A stretch of DNA of 64,000 nt, from assembly GCA_021018995.1 (NCBI GenBank), contig CM037584.1, positions 172,254,317-172,318,316 of the forward strand. The letters run 5' to 3'. The position numbers and the translations under genes were made by a program. The notes beneath the pieces were generated by a model, which saw only the letters and a list, made by a program, of their open reading frames with translations, did not search any database and had not been told where the DNA came from. Source of the stretch: Chloranthus sessilifolius (taxonomy: Eukaryota > Streptophyta > Magnoliopsida > Chloranthales > Chloranthaceae). This document shows positions 1-10,387 of the stretch, piece after piece. The first letter of the stretch is position 1, and every line of letters begins with the position of its first letter.

Positions 1-228
1 AGAGGAAAAATAGGGACATGCTCATAAAAGGTAACATCAAGGAAAGTAAAAAAGTTGCGAGATTTAGGAACATATCACCAATATCCGTTAGATGTCTTAG
101 AGTAGCCAATGAAGACGCATAACGGATCGACCATCTAACTTTTATCAATTAGAATGGATATCTTGAACAAAGCAAATACACCGAAACATCCGAAGTTCAA
201 TGGTAAACATAGAATCGGTAAGACGAAG
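1..228 (-). pseudogene. Copia C1 integrase remnant, distal part
   Basis: Read on the minus strand this stretch encodes the end of a Ty1/copia integrase core: a degraded version of the family's F-G-C-x-C-F-V-Q-D segment, followed by matches to the K-L-D-G-R and Y-F-S segments that precede the reverse transcriptase linker. Several stops interrupt it. It continues the integrase seen at 6572-7500. The two parts were one coding region before chromovirus A inserted between them, shown by the duplicated CGAAG at 224-228 and 6567-6571. The reverse transcriptase half of C1 should lie left of the window. The assignment to copia is firm; the element is clearly dead. Confidence 0.8.
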
Positions 229-1093
229 TGACGGGGACGCCACATACATGGACATTGGATTCGGACTACATCAGTTTTACCAACGACGGAAGAAGCGTAG
301 AGAAAGCTCGGAGGAGAGAGGGGAGAAAAGGACACAAAGAACAGTGTCGCAGCGCTGTGACAGCCCGCAGCGCGCCGTCAACAACGATCTCAACTGGCAG
401 AATTTTAAAACTGCCATTTTTCGTTTTATTTCTATTAGGACTCTTTTCTATTTCGAATTAATTATTGATGGCCTATATATAGAGGCTTGTAAACACCTTT
501 TAATTTAGTTATTGAATATTTTGAATGCTTTTATGCTTGAATATTCTTTGCCTGAGATGGGTTTGGTTTGAGGCCAAGAGAGTGATTCCAAAGCCATTGT
601 CATTTTCTCTATTTTATTTGTTGTTTCTCGATCTGTGATTGCTTTCTAAAACCTTAGCCTAATAGTTTCCTTGCTTTCCCAAAACCTAAACCCTTTTGAA
701 ACCCTAAATCAAATATAGCCAACACCCCCTTTTTAAATCACAAACCGATCCGAAAACCCTAAACCTGTTACAAAACCAAAACCTATTACAAAACCCATAA
801 TCTAATTCCGCAACCCCGGTTCGAGTCGTGAATCTACATCGGATCGAAGATGAGCGCCTAAACCTGGAAAAACTAGAGTCCTATCTCTAGGCCCGATCCC
901 GCCTCAAATCTAACGGGACTTGCGTTTCGAATTGGACACCCTATTCGGATCTTGCGTGATTTACTTACCGAAATTCTACGAACCCGAAGATATCGTGATA
1001 ATTTTGAAATTACTCTTGAATTAATTTTATTTAATTTCGGCAAATCGCATTAAAAATCATATTCACGCATTCTAGGGTTTCCGTCCCGCGTAA
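229..1093 (+). repeat. 5' LTR of chromovirus A
   Basis: Begins TGACGGGGAC and ends CGTAA where the 3' copy has TGTCA, so the terminal CA is mutated. The first 75 bases encode the conserved pol tail (D-G-D-A, D-I-G-F, then a run of R and K). A GC-rich palindromic stretch follows at about 345-395. A TATA box (TATATATA) is at 474-481, so the transcript should start near 505-515. A leader motif conserved in all LTRs of the family (G-G-G-T-T-T-G-G then G-A-G-G-C-C-A-A) is at about 559-580. It is nearly identical to 5707-6566 except for the palindromic stretch. Confidence 0.93.
345..395 (+). repeat. GC-rich palindromic cassette in A 5' LTR
   Basis: Contains AGCGCT and CAGCCCGCAGCGCG-type short palindromes, CpG-rich. 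The homologous place in the 3' LTR (5826-5872) is AT-richer and hardly alignable, although the flanks on both sides match closely. Confidence 0.6.
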
Positions 1094-1097
1094 GTTT

Positions 1098-1110
1098 TGG
1101 TATCAGAGCC
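1098..1110 (+). other. Primer binding site, initiator tRNA-Met
   Basis: TGGTATCAGAGCC, the standard complement to the 3' end of plant initiator tRNA-Met, starting 5 bases after the 5' LTR of A. It primes minus-strand cDNA synthesis in this class of element. Confidence 0.93.
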
Positions 1111-1220
1111 CTAGGTTTTCTAGGTTAGGGCATCTTTGCTTGTCATATTTATTTTATTGCATTGTTTTGTGGGTCCATATTGTATTCCATATTAGAACCC
1201 TAATAGACCTTGTGATCACC

Positions 1221-2207
1221 ATAGACTCGAGTGCAATTCTCAATGCCCTTAATGGTATGCGAGAAGAATTGGGTGCGATTAGTGCACGTTTGAGTACCAT
1301 AGAGCAAGCCCAAACATCCCTACGAGTTGGTAATGATAGATTACGTGATCGAATCAACCAACTGGAAGTGATGGGTGCGCTGAAAAATCAGCACCAAGAG
1401 CGTGAATGTTCTCATTTTGAACGTAATGGTCGCCAAGACAATCGGACGTTCAACTCCTTAAGAACGTCCGAGTTGAGATTCCGACTTTCGATGGAAGAAT
1501 GGACCCTACCGTCTTCCTCGATTGGCTTTCTGACATGGACCAACACTTTGATTGGTATGCTATGAATGACGACCGTTGCGTTAGACTTGTGAAAATGAAA
1601 TTGGTTGGTCAAGCTCAACTTTTCTGGCTCAATGTTGAGCGCGTTAGGGTGAACGCGAGTTGTCCTCCCATTATCCGTTGGGACGACATGAAGGAACGAC
1701 TTACTGAGAAGTATGTTCCTTTATCATACCACTAACGCCTCCTCGACCAGTGGCAAAATTTATGTCAAGGTGGTATGCCCGTGACCGATTACATTGCCAA
1801 ATTCGAAGAGTTCATGATGAGGGCAAAAGTATCGGAAGACCCTGAAATCACTCTCTAGATTTCGCACCGGATTGCGACTTGATTTGCAAAAAGAGTTGAT
1901 TTCTCACCCCGTAGAAACTCTTGAAAGATGTTATGCTGTTGTGCAAGATCTCGAACGGTATTTGAAAACAATAGTGGTGAAGAGAACTGAGCCACAATAT
2001 AGTAACCAACGATCTGGTGAGGGACGATTCAAGCCTCCTCCCAAACCTACACAACCTGCCCCTACCAATTCTAGGTTTGAAAAGGGAAAAGGTGTAGTCG
2101 GGGAATCCTTAAGGGTTAATTCTCAAATAAAGTGCTATAAATGTCATGGGATGAGACACTTTGCCGCCCAATGCCCTACGAAAGAACCCCAAAGGACTCT
2201 TCATTGA
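1221..2207 (+). pseudogene. gag of chromovirus A
   Basis: Broken gag. The initiator is ATA at 1221, where related element J has ATG in the same sequence context (34659). An N-terminal coiled-coil-like region (about 1240-1400) is followed by the retrotransposon gag core with F-D-G-R-M-D-P-x-V-F-L-D-W-L-like spacing (1480-1850), then a CCHC zinc knuckle at about 2129-2178 (C-Y-K-C, H-F-A-A-Q-C). About 30 codons are missing at 1443 relative to J. A stop replaces Gln at 1732, there is a frameshift near 1857, and a 4-base loss near 2200 ends the frame. Confidence 0.9.
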
Positions 2208-2630
2208 GAGAGGAGGATGATGATGAGGTAGTGGTTGAAGAGGAGGATGATGATGTTATTGGTCATGCTTTAGTTGTGAGGTGTGCCTTTGCACAGCCTC
2301 AACAGGATGAAAAGGATGACTGGCTTAGGGAAAACATCATCATCCTCCTTATAAAGTTGCACTAATGTTATATCAACTCATGCCGTACGCCGCTTAGGGC
2401 TTACACCTGAAGCCCACTCGAGACCTTATAAAGTAGCATGGGTCAATTCTTCATCCATTCCCGTGTCGAAAAGGTTTCTTGTATCGATTCAGTTAGGTTC
2501 TTATTCGGACACCTTATGGTGCGATGTGGTGCCGATGGATGTGGGCCATATCATTTTGGGAAGGCCGTGGCTCTACGACATGGACGTGACTCTTTCTGGT
2601 CGAACAAACATATGAACGTTCATGCATAAG
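2208..2630 (+). pseudogene. Protease region of chromovirus A, active site deleted
   Basis: Homologous to the J protease at 35690-36180. The acidic linker (D-D-D-E-V-V-V-E-E) and the downstream flap region (G-A-D-G-C-G-P in a shifted frame, V-P-M-D-V-G-H in the right one) are recognisable. Around 2330-2362 some 50 bases present in J are missing, including the V-I-V-D-S-G-S catalytic loop. The aspartic protease could not work. Confidence 0.8.
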
Positions 2631-4165
2631 GGCAAAAAAATCACTTTACACCCTTTGCCTCCCAAAACACCATCGACCAACACCGTCGAAAAGAAGGGTG
2701 AGTCTTCTAAATCTATTAATATTGTGAGCCCTTCTGAGTTCGAGAAAGCATCGAAAGATGAGAGTGTCGTGTACGTAGTTGTCACCGTAGAGAGTGCTCC
2801 CGAGTCGGTGAGTGAGTGTCCCCAGGAGGTTGAGCCGATTTTAAAAGAGTTTACGGAAGTCTTTCCTGAAGACTTACCAAACGAACTCCCTCCCCTGCGT
2901 GATATCCAAGTCGCAATAGACTTGGTTCCTGGATCTACCTTACCCAACCTGCCCCACTATAGGTTGAATCCAGTGGAGCACGCTGAGTTGACTTGGCAAG
3001 TCAATGAGCTCCTTCAGAAGGGGTTCATCTAAGAGAGTCTGAGCCCGTGTGCCGTACCTGCCCTACTCACTCCTAAGAAAGATGGTACGTGGCTCATGTG
3101 TGTGGATAGCCGTGCGATCAATAAGATTACTGTTAAATATCAGTTTCCCATACCAAGGCTCGATGACATGCTTGATATGATAGTTGGTGCCACTATGTTT
3201 TCAAAGATAGACCTTAAGAGTGGCTACCATCAAGTCTGCATCCGCCCCGATGATGAGTGGAAAATCGCCTTTAAGACTAAGGATGGTCTTTATGAGTGGA
3301 TAGTCATGCCATTTGAGCTTTTTAATGCCCTGAGTACTTTCATGCGACTCATGACCCAAGTGTTGAGGCCGTTTCTAGGCAAATTCCTTGTTGTTTATTT
3401 CGATGACATCTTGATCTATAGTCACGACAAGGATCAACACTTGACCCACCTTAGGCTGGTTTGTCAAACCCTCAAGGGCGAGAAGTTGTTTGCCAATCTC
3501 AAGAAGTGCACTTTCATGCAATCTTCCGTTGTCTTCTTGGGATTCATTATCTCGGCCAATGGAATGGTCGCAGACCCCGAAAAGGTTAGAGCCATTGTGG
3601 AGTGGCCCGAGCCTAAGAACATACATGATGTCCGCAGCTTTCATGGCTTGGCTACTTTCTATCGTCGCTTCATCAGAAGCTTTAGCACTATTATGGCCCC
3701 AATTACTGATTGCATGAAAAAGGGGGACTTTAAATGGGGCAAAGCGGCGACAAAAGCCTTTGTTGAGATCAAACAAAGAATGAGTAGTGCACCTGTCATG
3801 CGATTGCCGGACTTTTCCAAAGTCTTTGAAGTTGTATGCGATGCATCGGGTGTAGGCATAGGAGGAGTGCTTAGCCAAGAGGGTCACCCCGTGGCCTATT
3901 TTAGTGAAAAACTTAATGAGGCAAAACAAAAATACTCCACCTATGACAAGGAGTTCTATGCGGTCGTTTGATCTCTTTAGTATTAGAAACATTACCTTAG
4001 ACCGCATGAATTTATGCTATTCTCTGACCATGAAGCCTTACGCTTTCTTGCTTCACAGAAGAAGTTGAACCCAAGGCACGCGAAGTGGGTTGAGTACCTT
4101 CAAGGGTTCACATTCGTGTTAAAGCATAGGCCGGTGCTGAAAATAGGGCTGCTGATGCACTTAGT
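2622..4165 (+). pseudogene. Reverse transcriptase and RNase H of chromovirus A
   Basis: RT fingers and palm: K-x-D-G-T-W-x-M-C-V-D-S-R near 3075-3110, I-D-L-K-S-G-Y-H-Q near 3208, and the catalytic box Y-F-D-D near 3398-3409. RNase H follows with the first Asp in C-D-A-S (near 3838), K-E-F-Y-A (3949) and S-D-H-E-A-L (4022). Stops at 3030 (Gln to TAA), 3969 and 3983 split the frame. The 291-codon open stretch 3096-3971 is what remains intact. Confidence 0.93.
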
Positions 4166-4171
4166 CGGCGA

Positions 4172-5706
4172 GTGGTGACTTTGCGCACAATGAGCACCGA
4201 GGTTGTTGGGTTCGAAAAGTTAAAGGATGAGTACCCCGAGTGCCCAAATTTTGGGGTTGAGTACACTGCTATCCTTAGTGACCTGACCAGCACACACCCC
4301 ATGTACACCATCCACAATGGGTGCTTGTTCAAAGGCAATCGCCTTTGCATCCCTCGCACTTCATTGCGCGACTTTCTCATTTGGGAGTTACATGTTGGAG
4401 GGATGACCGAACATTTTGGGCGTAATAAAACTGTTGCGCTCGTAGATGATAGGTTCTTTTGGCCTAACCTAATGAGAGATGTCGCCCAGGTCGTTAAACA
4501 TTGTCGTACTTGCCAAGTGTCAAAACAGACCAAACAAAATACCGGCTTGTACACCCCATTACCTGTGCTACACACACCGTGGCAAGACCTCTCAATGGAT
4601 TTCGTGCTTGGACTTCCTAAGACCCCTAGGAAGCACGATTCTATCTATGTCGTAGTGGACCAATTTTCCAAGATGGCCCACTTCATTCCTTGTTCCAAAA
4701 CCTCCGATGCATCTCATATTGCTAAACTATTTTTCGCGGAGGTAGTGCGTCTTCATGAGTTGCCTAAAACCATTGTGTCTAATAGGGATGTTAAATTTAC
4801 GAGTTACTTTTGGAAGACCCTTTGACACATGATGGGCACATTGCTCCAATTCTCTACAGCTTACCACCTTCAAACGGATGGCCAAATCGAAAGCACCAAT
4901 AGGAGCCTTGGGAATCTCCTTCGTAGTCTTGTCGGCAATCATGTTAGGACCTGGGATACCATCTTACCCACAGCTGAGTTTGCCTATAATAATTCTGTCA
5001 ATAGGTCCATAGGCATGAGTCCTTTTGAGGTAGTACAAGGTCATAGGCCTAGGACCCCATTAGATTTGATCCCCATGTCTGCATCCCATAGAGTGTCAGA
5101 GTCTGCCGATGCATTTGCACAACATATTCATAGCTTGCATGCCGAAATTAAACAGAAAATTAATTCAACCAACAATCAATATAAATTATCTGCAGACGCT
5201 CACAGGCGTTCTAAAGAATTTAATGTGGGTGATTATGTGATGGTCCGAGTTAGGCCTGAGTGGTTCCCATCGGGATCCGCAAAGAAACTACAATCTCGAG
5301 ATGCTAGACCTTTTAGAATTTTGGCTAAGAGTGGTCCTAATGCATACGTGCTCGAACTTCCTCCATGTATGGGAGTTAGTTCAACATTCAATGTGGAGGA
5401 CTTGGTTCCTTACTTGGGTTTCACCCCACCTCCTGAAAACCCACTCTAGCCACCTCCTAGTCCCAGCCCCAATCCAACTTTGCAACCTATACCTCTTCCT
5501 TTCCCAAGCAGACAGAGATCAGATGAGATAGAGGATATAATCAACGATCATGCCGTCTCTACACATGACGGGGGATTCCAGAAGTACTTGGTTAAATGGG
5601 TCGGAAAATCGGAGTCCGAAAACACTTGGATCCACGAGAATGAAGTTCGCCGATTGAACCCCAATTTGATGCTGCTTGTGATGAAACGTTTTTGGTCTAG
5701 GGGAAT
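4172..5706 (+). pseudogene. Integrase and chromodomain of chromovirus A
   Basis: HHCC zinc domain (E-L-H, H-F-G, then C-R-T-C near 4503-4514). Core with M-D-F-V near 4596, S-N-R-D near 4780 where the family has S-D-R-D, so the second catalytic Asp is changed to Asn, and the Glu in G-Q-I-E-S near 4880. A TGA at 4822 interrupts the core. The C-terminal barrel ends with F-N-V-E-D-L-V-P near 5390. A TAG at 5447 and a shift lead into the chromodomain (I-E-D-I-I near 5527, K-Y-L-V-K-W near 5582, W-I-H-E-N-E near 5629). The frame continues into the 3' LTR. Confidence 0.92.
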
Positions 5707-6566
5707 TGACGGGGACGCCACATACATGGACATTGGATTCGACCACATCGCTTTTAATTTCACGGAAGAAGCGTAGAGGAAGGTCGGAGGAGAGAGGGGA
5801 GAAAAGGACACAAAGAATAGTGCCACAATGTGATATCCACAGTAGCCACAATCTATTTATCTCAAATTTACAGAATTTTAAAACTGCTCTTTTTCATTTT
5901 ATTTCTATTAGGACTCTTTTCTATTTCGAATTAATTATTGATGGCCTATATATAGAGGCTTGTAAACACCTTTTAATTTAATTATTGAATATTTTGAATG
6001 CTTTTATGCTTGAATATTCTTTGCCTGAGATGGGTTTGGTGTGAGGCCAAGGGAGTGATTCCCAAAGCCATTGTCATCTTCTCTATTCTATCTGTTGTTT
6101 CTCGATTTGTGATTGCTTTCTAAAACCTTAGCCTAATTGTTTCCTTGCTTTCGCAAAACCAAAATCCTTTTGAAACCCTAAATCAAACATAGCCAACACC
6201 CCCTTTTTAAACCACAAACCGATCCGAAAACCCTAAACCTGTTACAAAACCAAAACCTATTACAAACCCATAATCTAATTCCGCAACCCCGGTTCGAGCC
6301 GTGAATCTACATCAGATTGAAGACGAGCGCCTAAATCTGGAAAAGCTAGAGTCCTATCTCTAGGCCCGATCCTGCCTCAAATCTAACGGGACTTGCGCTT
6401 CGGATTGGACACCCTATTCGGATCTCGCGTGATTTACTTCCCGAAATTCTACGAACCCGAAGGTATCGTGATAGTTTTGAGATAACTCTTGAATTAATTT
6501 TATTTAATTTCGACAAATCGCATTAAAAATCATGTTCACGCATTCTAGGGTTTCCGTCCTGTGTCA
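5707..6566 (+). repeat. 3' LTR of chromovirus A
   Basis: TG at 5707, CA at 6565-6566, preceded by a purine tract (CTAGGGGAAT). TATA box at 5947-5954. Very similar to 229-1093 outside 5826-5872, where the palindromic cassette is replaced by an AT-richer sequence. The pol frame enters the LTR and stops near 5774 after small changes relative to the other copies. Confidence 0.93.
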
Positions 6567-6571
6567 CGAAG

Positions 6572-7500
6572 AACCAGAAGGGGAGTATGACCATAAGAAA
6601 CCCTTAAAGGAGTACGATTAATTAAAAATATACAATAAGGCCATTGACAAATAGGTCTTAGGTACAAACATACCCCTCAATATAGAACGCGTAGCCCTAA
6701 TAACATGCCTACGTTTGGGTTCAGCTACTCCATTTTGTTGAGGAGTGTAGGAACACAAACACTGATGGACAATGTCATGCTCCCAAATAAACTGAGTGAA
6801 AGAATGAGAGGTAGACTCTCCACCATATCTGATTAGAATATTTTAATAGATGAACCGTATTGAGTTTGAACCTTTGGAATGGAATTCCTGAAATTTAGCA
6901 AATACTGTATCTTTTGATTTCATGAGTTAGATCCAAGTGATGCAGGTGTAATCATCAATAAAAATAACATAGTAACCCTTCTAGAAAAGTAATCAGGGAA
7001 GGACCACAAACATCCAAATGAATCAACTCAAAAGGACCACTGCATCTGTGCATACGGGTAGGATAGACACTTCTGACTTGTTTGAAAAGGGTATAGACCT
7101 CTCATCGAAATCTAAACGACATACAAGCAGTTTGAAATGAAGGCATCAATGAGCACAAGGTTTAAACTCAATGCTATCATGGTTGAAAGTGAGTGGAAAG
7201 ATCAAGAGAAGAATTGACAGCAACAGTAGCAGTATCAAAACACTTATGGTCAACATCCAAATAGTATAAACCTCCTTTCTCAATGCCCTTACCAATACCT
7301 TCTTAGTCGTAAGATTTTGAACAATGCAATCAGAGGGATAACATGTGATGGAGCAATTTCAATGTATAGTAAGACTACTACCTGAAAGCAAATTTGTAGC
7401 TAAGTGAGGAACATGAAGAACATGAGAAAAAAAGAAAGGGAAGATGATACTGAAATGGTGCCAACACCCAGTGAATGAAATCGGCCAGCCAAACCTGTGC
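6572..7500 (-). pseudogene. Copia C1 protease, GAG-pre-integrase and integrase
   Basis: On the minus strand, from high to low coordinates: a protease C-terminal part with V-L-H-V-P-H-L-A-T-N-L-L-S near 7390, a degraded GAG-pre-integrase domain with H-H-C-C remnants (about 7090-7330), then the integrase core with F-I-D-D-Y (near 6960), H-Q-C-L-C-S-Y-T-P-Q-Q-N-G-V-A-E near 6740 and N-R-T-P-L-R-V near 6610. These are hallmarks of Ty1/copia. Many stops and frameshifts. The reading resumes at 228 on the far side of element A. Confidence 0.88.
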
Positions 7501-8682
7501 TCATGAGGCTAGAAGAGGATATGAGAAGCCCTAAATGTCACCTGCTTATGTGAACAATCGCACCGAAATCAATGAGCCAACAATAGGTAGGTGAGACAGT
7601 CACAGCGTAAGCAAAAGTTCTCGAAGGAGTACAAAGAACAGCAATCCTAGCAGCCACACTACTGAATAACCTATCTGACAATCCTATGCACCCTCATTCG
7701 AGGAAATATGGGAATCGCAACCCTGTCCACTGAGTTCATGTAACAACCCATACGGAAGATTCCGACACAACAGTAAGCAACCCTCTATTTTCACTGAAGA
7801 CAATATATCTCAGCTTTCAACAGCATTAGTGGAACTCAGCTAGCAAATATCAACCACAAAAACCAGAGAAGGGGCTTTGGGGGGGGGATTTAGATTTCAA
7901 AAAACCAAGTACTAGTCCACCAATTTCTAAGAGAAAATTGCATCTCCGTCTTGAACAACAACCATATAAGCACAACGTTCCTAGATTATGATGAATATCA
8001 TGTGGACAACAAGAGAACCCAAAAATTACTCTAGAAAAGAGATAAAAAAGAGGTACAAAATACCTCCAAAAAATCTTTCGAAATCTCTCAAAGTATATGT
8101 CCAAAACTTGATCACTTTTGGATGAAGAAATGAAAAAAAAACAACCAATTATTTTCAGTCTCATCCAAATTTGTGGACTGGATAAAGAGATTCACATAGG
8201 AAAAATGAGAACAGGTTTCACAGCTGAAACTGTAAAATCAAACACGGCCAAAAACAGCTCAGAAACACAGTAAATAAGTTTCTATAATCAAAGATCATCT
8301 TATGATGTTTCCATTAAGTGTTGCAGAGATTAGAAGTCAACAAAATACCATATCATCTTATGGGTCGAGAATTTGTTATCAAAATCTAACGATTTACAAT
8401 GTGAATCCTCGATTCAAATCAATCCCAAGCTCAACGATTCGATTTATATGATAAATCTTAAATGCATATAAATCTTAAGATTCATATATTGAATCATTTA
8501 ATTTGATTCAAATCCTATGATACATACGAATGTTACAATTTAAATCATATGGGATTTCATGGTCACAGTGAATCCTATTTTTCGATTTTTCTTCACTTTT
8601 TGTCTTTTTTATGAATAAATATATTTTAAAAGTTCTTTTAGTTCACTCTATAAAAAGTTTCTAGGATTTTTTCGTCTTCAAA

Positions 8683-8757
<75 letters not shown>

Positions 8758-9511
8758 CGGTATGAACATAGATTCAATTCCCATTGTTGTGAAAGTTCTC
8801 TTATGCCGAGGGCTATCAAATGGATGCATGGTTTTGGAGTTTGAAGGCCTCTGGTGGATAACCTATCGCAACCAATTTTTTTCATGTTTCAAGTAAAGGA
8901 AATATTATTTATTTTTCAATCAATTGGCCTCTGAAAACCTTGACGATTGAGCTTTTATATATACAGTATAGTTTTATATCAGTAAATGCTATTCTAATGA
9001 CTAATAAGTGATGATTAATGTTGAGGAGGAAGTGGAGAGTTCAATTATGGTTTCATACATTTGTATTAGTACATACTTCTTTGATATACTTCGACCCATT
9101 TTATAATTGATCTTCAATCAGGCATACTTGATTTACATTTATATACTTTGTGAATAAAATATCATGTTGTATAAATGATTCTGAGGCAAATTTGTATACA
9201 ATTCAAAATTTTAGATTTATTGGATATTTTTTCGTTTTTTTTTTTTCTTATTTAACAAAAAAATGTCATGAATCTTACGATTCAACAATTCGATTCCCAA
9301 AATCCAAAACGATATTGCGATACGATTCGATATTGACAACACAAGATGGACAACTGGGGAAGAAAGTTGTAAAAAACACTCCGAACGCGATTTCGAAATT
9401 GCACAATGGTGCAGTTTTGTTCGTCTTCTAAGGTCAAATGTTGACCTGCCAATATCAGCGTGACATCATGCTGACATCAGCAGGGTGACGTGGCAGGACA
9501 ACCAGTGATAA
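7501..9511 (-). other. Upstream part of copia C1, gag not recognisable, AT-rich stretch
   Basis: Between the protease remnant and the primer binding site of C1 there should be gag. I could not read a gag or zinc knuckle here. From about 8330 to 9340 the sequence is AT-rich with many ATTC/GAAT repeats (AATCTTAAGATTC-type motifs) and a long CA/TA microsatellite. It may be a later insertion, but I could not fix its ends. Confidence 0.4.
8683..8754. repeat. (CA)n(TA)n microsatellite
   Basis: About 7 CA units run into roughly 29 TA units. Apparent open frames here (runs of Tyr-Ile) are artefacts of the repeat. Confidence 0.95.
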
Positions 9512-9525
9512 CCTGCTCTGATACC
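9512..9525 (-). other. Primer binding site of copia C1
   Basis: Reverse complement reads GGTATCAGAGCAGG, matching the initiator tRNA-Met site. It marks the 5' end of the C1 internal region, so C1 runs leftwards. Confidence 0.8.
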
Positions 9526-9788
9526 GAGTAGATTTTAGGTTTAGGGTTACAACAGTAGAGAACAGAGAAGGAGAGAGAGATGGGAGTAATCAGAAGGCTT
9601 AGTGAGAAGAGTGGTCCTCACTAGCATTTATATTAAGTTGATAATATTACATATACAACCCCAACCCCCCCAAAAGATACTAGATGCACACCATACTAAT
9701 GTACTAAGCATATACTAAGTCCGTCTTTCTTCACCATTTATACCTATAATACCCTGGGTTAGCCTTAGAGCGCAGGTTGGACTATACA
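9526..9788 (-). repeat. Probable 5' LTR of copia C1
   Basis: The sequence just upstream of the C1 primer site on the minus strand has the usual short copia LTR make-up: possible start TGTATAGTCC at 9788, a pyrimidine-rich leader (CTCTCTCTCC) and an end near the primer site. No second LTR or target duplication is visible, so the ends are approximate. From 9789 to 10241 lies gene intron with no recognisable feature. Confidence 0.5.
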
Positions 9789-10241
9789 TCAACCAAATTG
9801 TTGGATCTTTGAAGTTCGATATATGTGCAAATGTTATGTGTTTTTTATTGTTAGTGGTGCTGTTCAATATTTTCGAGGCACACCTGGAATGATATGGTCA
9901 TTTACAAACACATTAGAGGACTCAAAATAAGAAAGACCAATCTTAAATGACAGAAAAAATGTGGCATCAAGTAGTAAACCCGATGCATACGCATACAGAC
10001 ATCCATATGACAAATCATATAATCTTTATAACACAAACCATCTGTTTTTAATGAGGTAAATGTGTTGAAGCTATAAAAAAACTTGCTTTTTTTCAAAAGC
10101 ATATTTGCAATGAACAATAGTACATCACCCTTGCAACCGTAGAGAAATATTTCCTTCATAAACATGCAAAATAAGTCAAACTTTTCATATAGATGGTTCT
10201 AAGCCAGAATTCAAACATGTAAGAAACTTAAAAAACCTTAC

Positions 10242-10387
10242 CAAGTCCTTAGTTCATCATGTAACATATTGAGCATCATTTCCTTACTGAGTTCAGACGC
10301 ATGGGAATTTATAATGGATAAGGTTTTTGCTCTCACTAAAATCTCTTCCTTGTTTGGAACAATTAAAGCACCAAGTCGTCGTTTATC
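10242..10387 (-). CDS. AAE15/AAE16: AAE15/16 exon h (last in window)
   Basis: 146 bp: 48 codons plus two bases, [13 protein letters not shown] to H-D-E-L-R-T, then TG of a split codon. Acceptor CTACAG, donor GTAAGG. The following exon(s) with the terminal P-T-x-K motif must lie left of the window, because the intron here contains all of copia C1. Confidence 0.93.

Larger units (their letters stand above)
229..6566 (+). mobile_element. Ty3/gypsy chromovirus A, full length, inactive
   Basis: Complete LTR retrotransposon: 5' LTR 229-1093, primer binding site at 1098, gag, protease remnant, RT, RNase H, integrase, chromodomain, 3' LTR 5707-6566. Flanked by a perfect 5-bp target duplication CGAAG (224-228 and 6567-6571), so both ends are original. 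The order PR-RT-RH-IN-chromodomain makes it a Ty3/gypsy chromovirus; the RT and the chromodomain-like C-terminus look closest to the CRM/Reina side of that group (inference). It sits inside the integrase of copia C1 in opposite orientation. Inactive: the gag start is ATA instead of ATG, the protease active site is deleted, and stops occur near 1732, 3030, 3969, 3983, 4822 and 5447. Confidence 0.95.

Noticed and set aside
1098-1110. tRNA-like words at the primer sites (also 9512, 21759, 32224, 34530, 47820, 63073) considered as tRNA gene pieces
   Set aside because: They are 12-13-base complements of a tRNA 3' end at the expected place after LTRs, without a cloverleaf.
3375-4007. 210-codon frame antisense to RT/RNase H of A (and similar frames in J at 37243-37542 and in E)
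   Set aside because: Shadow frames of conserved pol sequence; no domain of their own.
8638-8885. Open frames of 63 and 74 codons on the minus strand
   Set aside because: They consist mostly of Tyr-Ile runs translated from the TA microsatellite.
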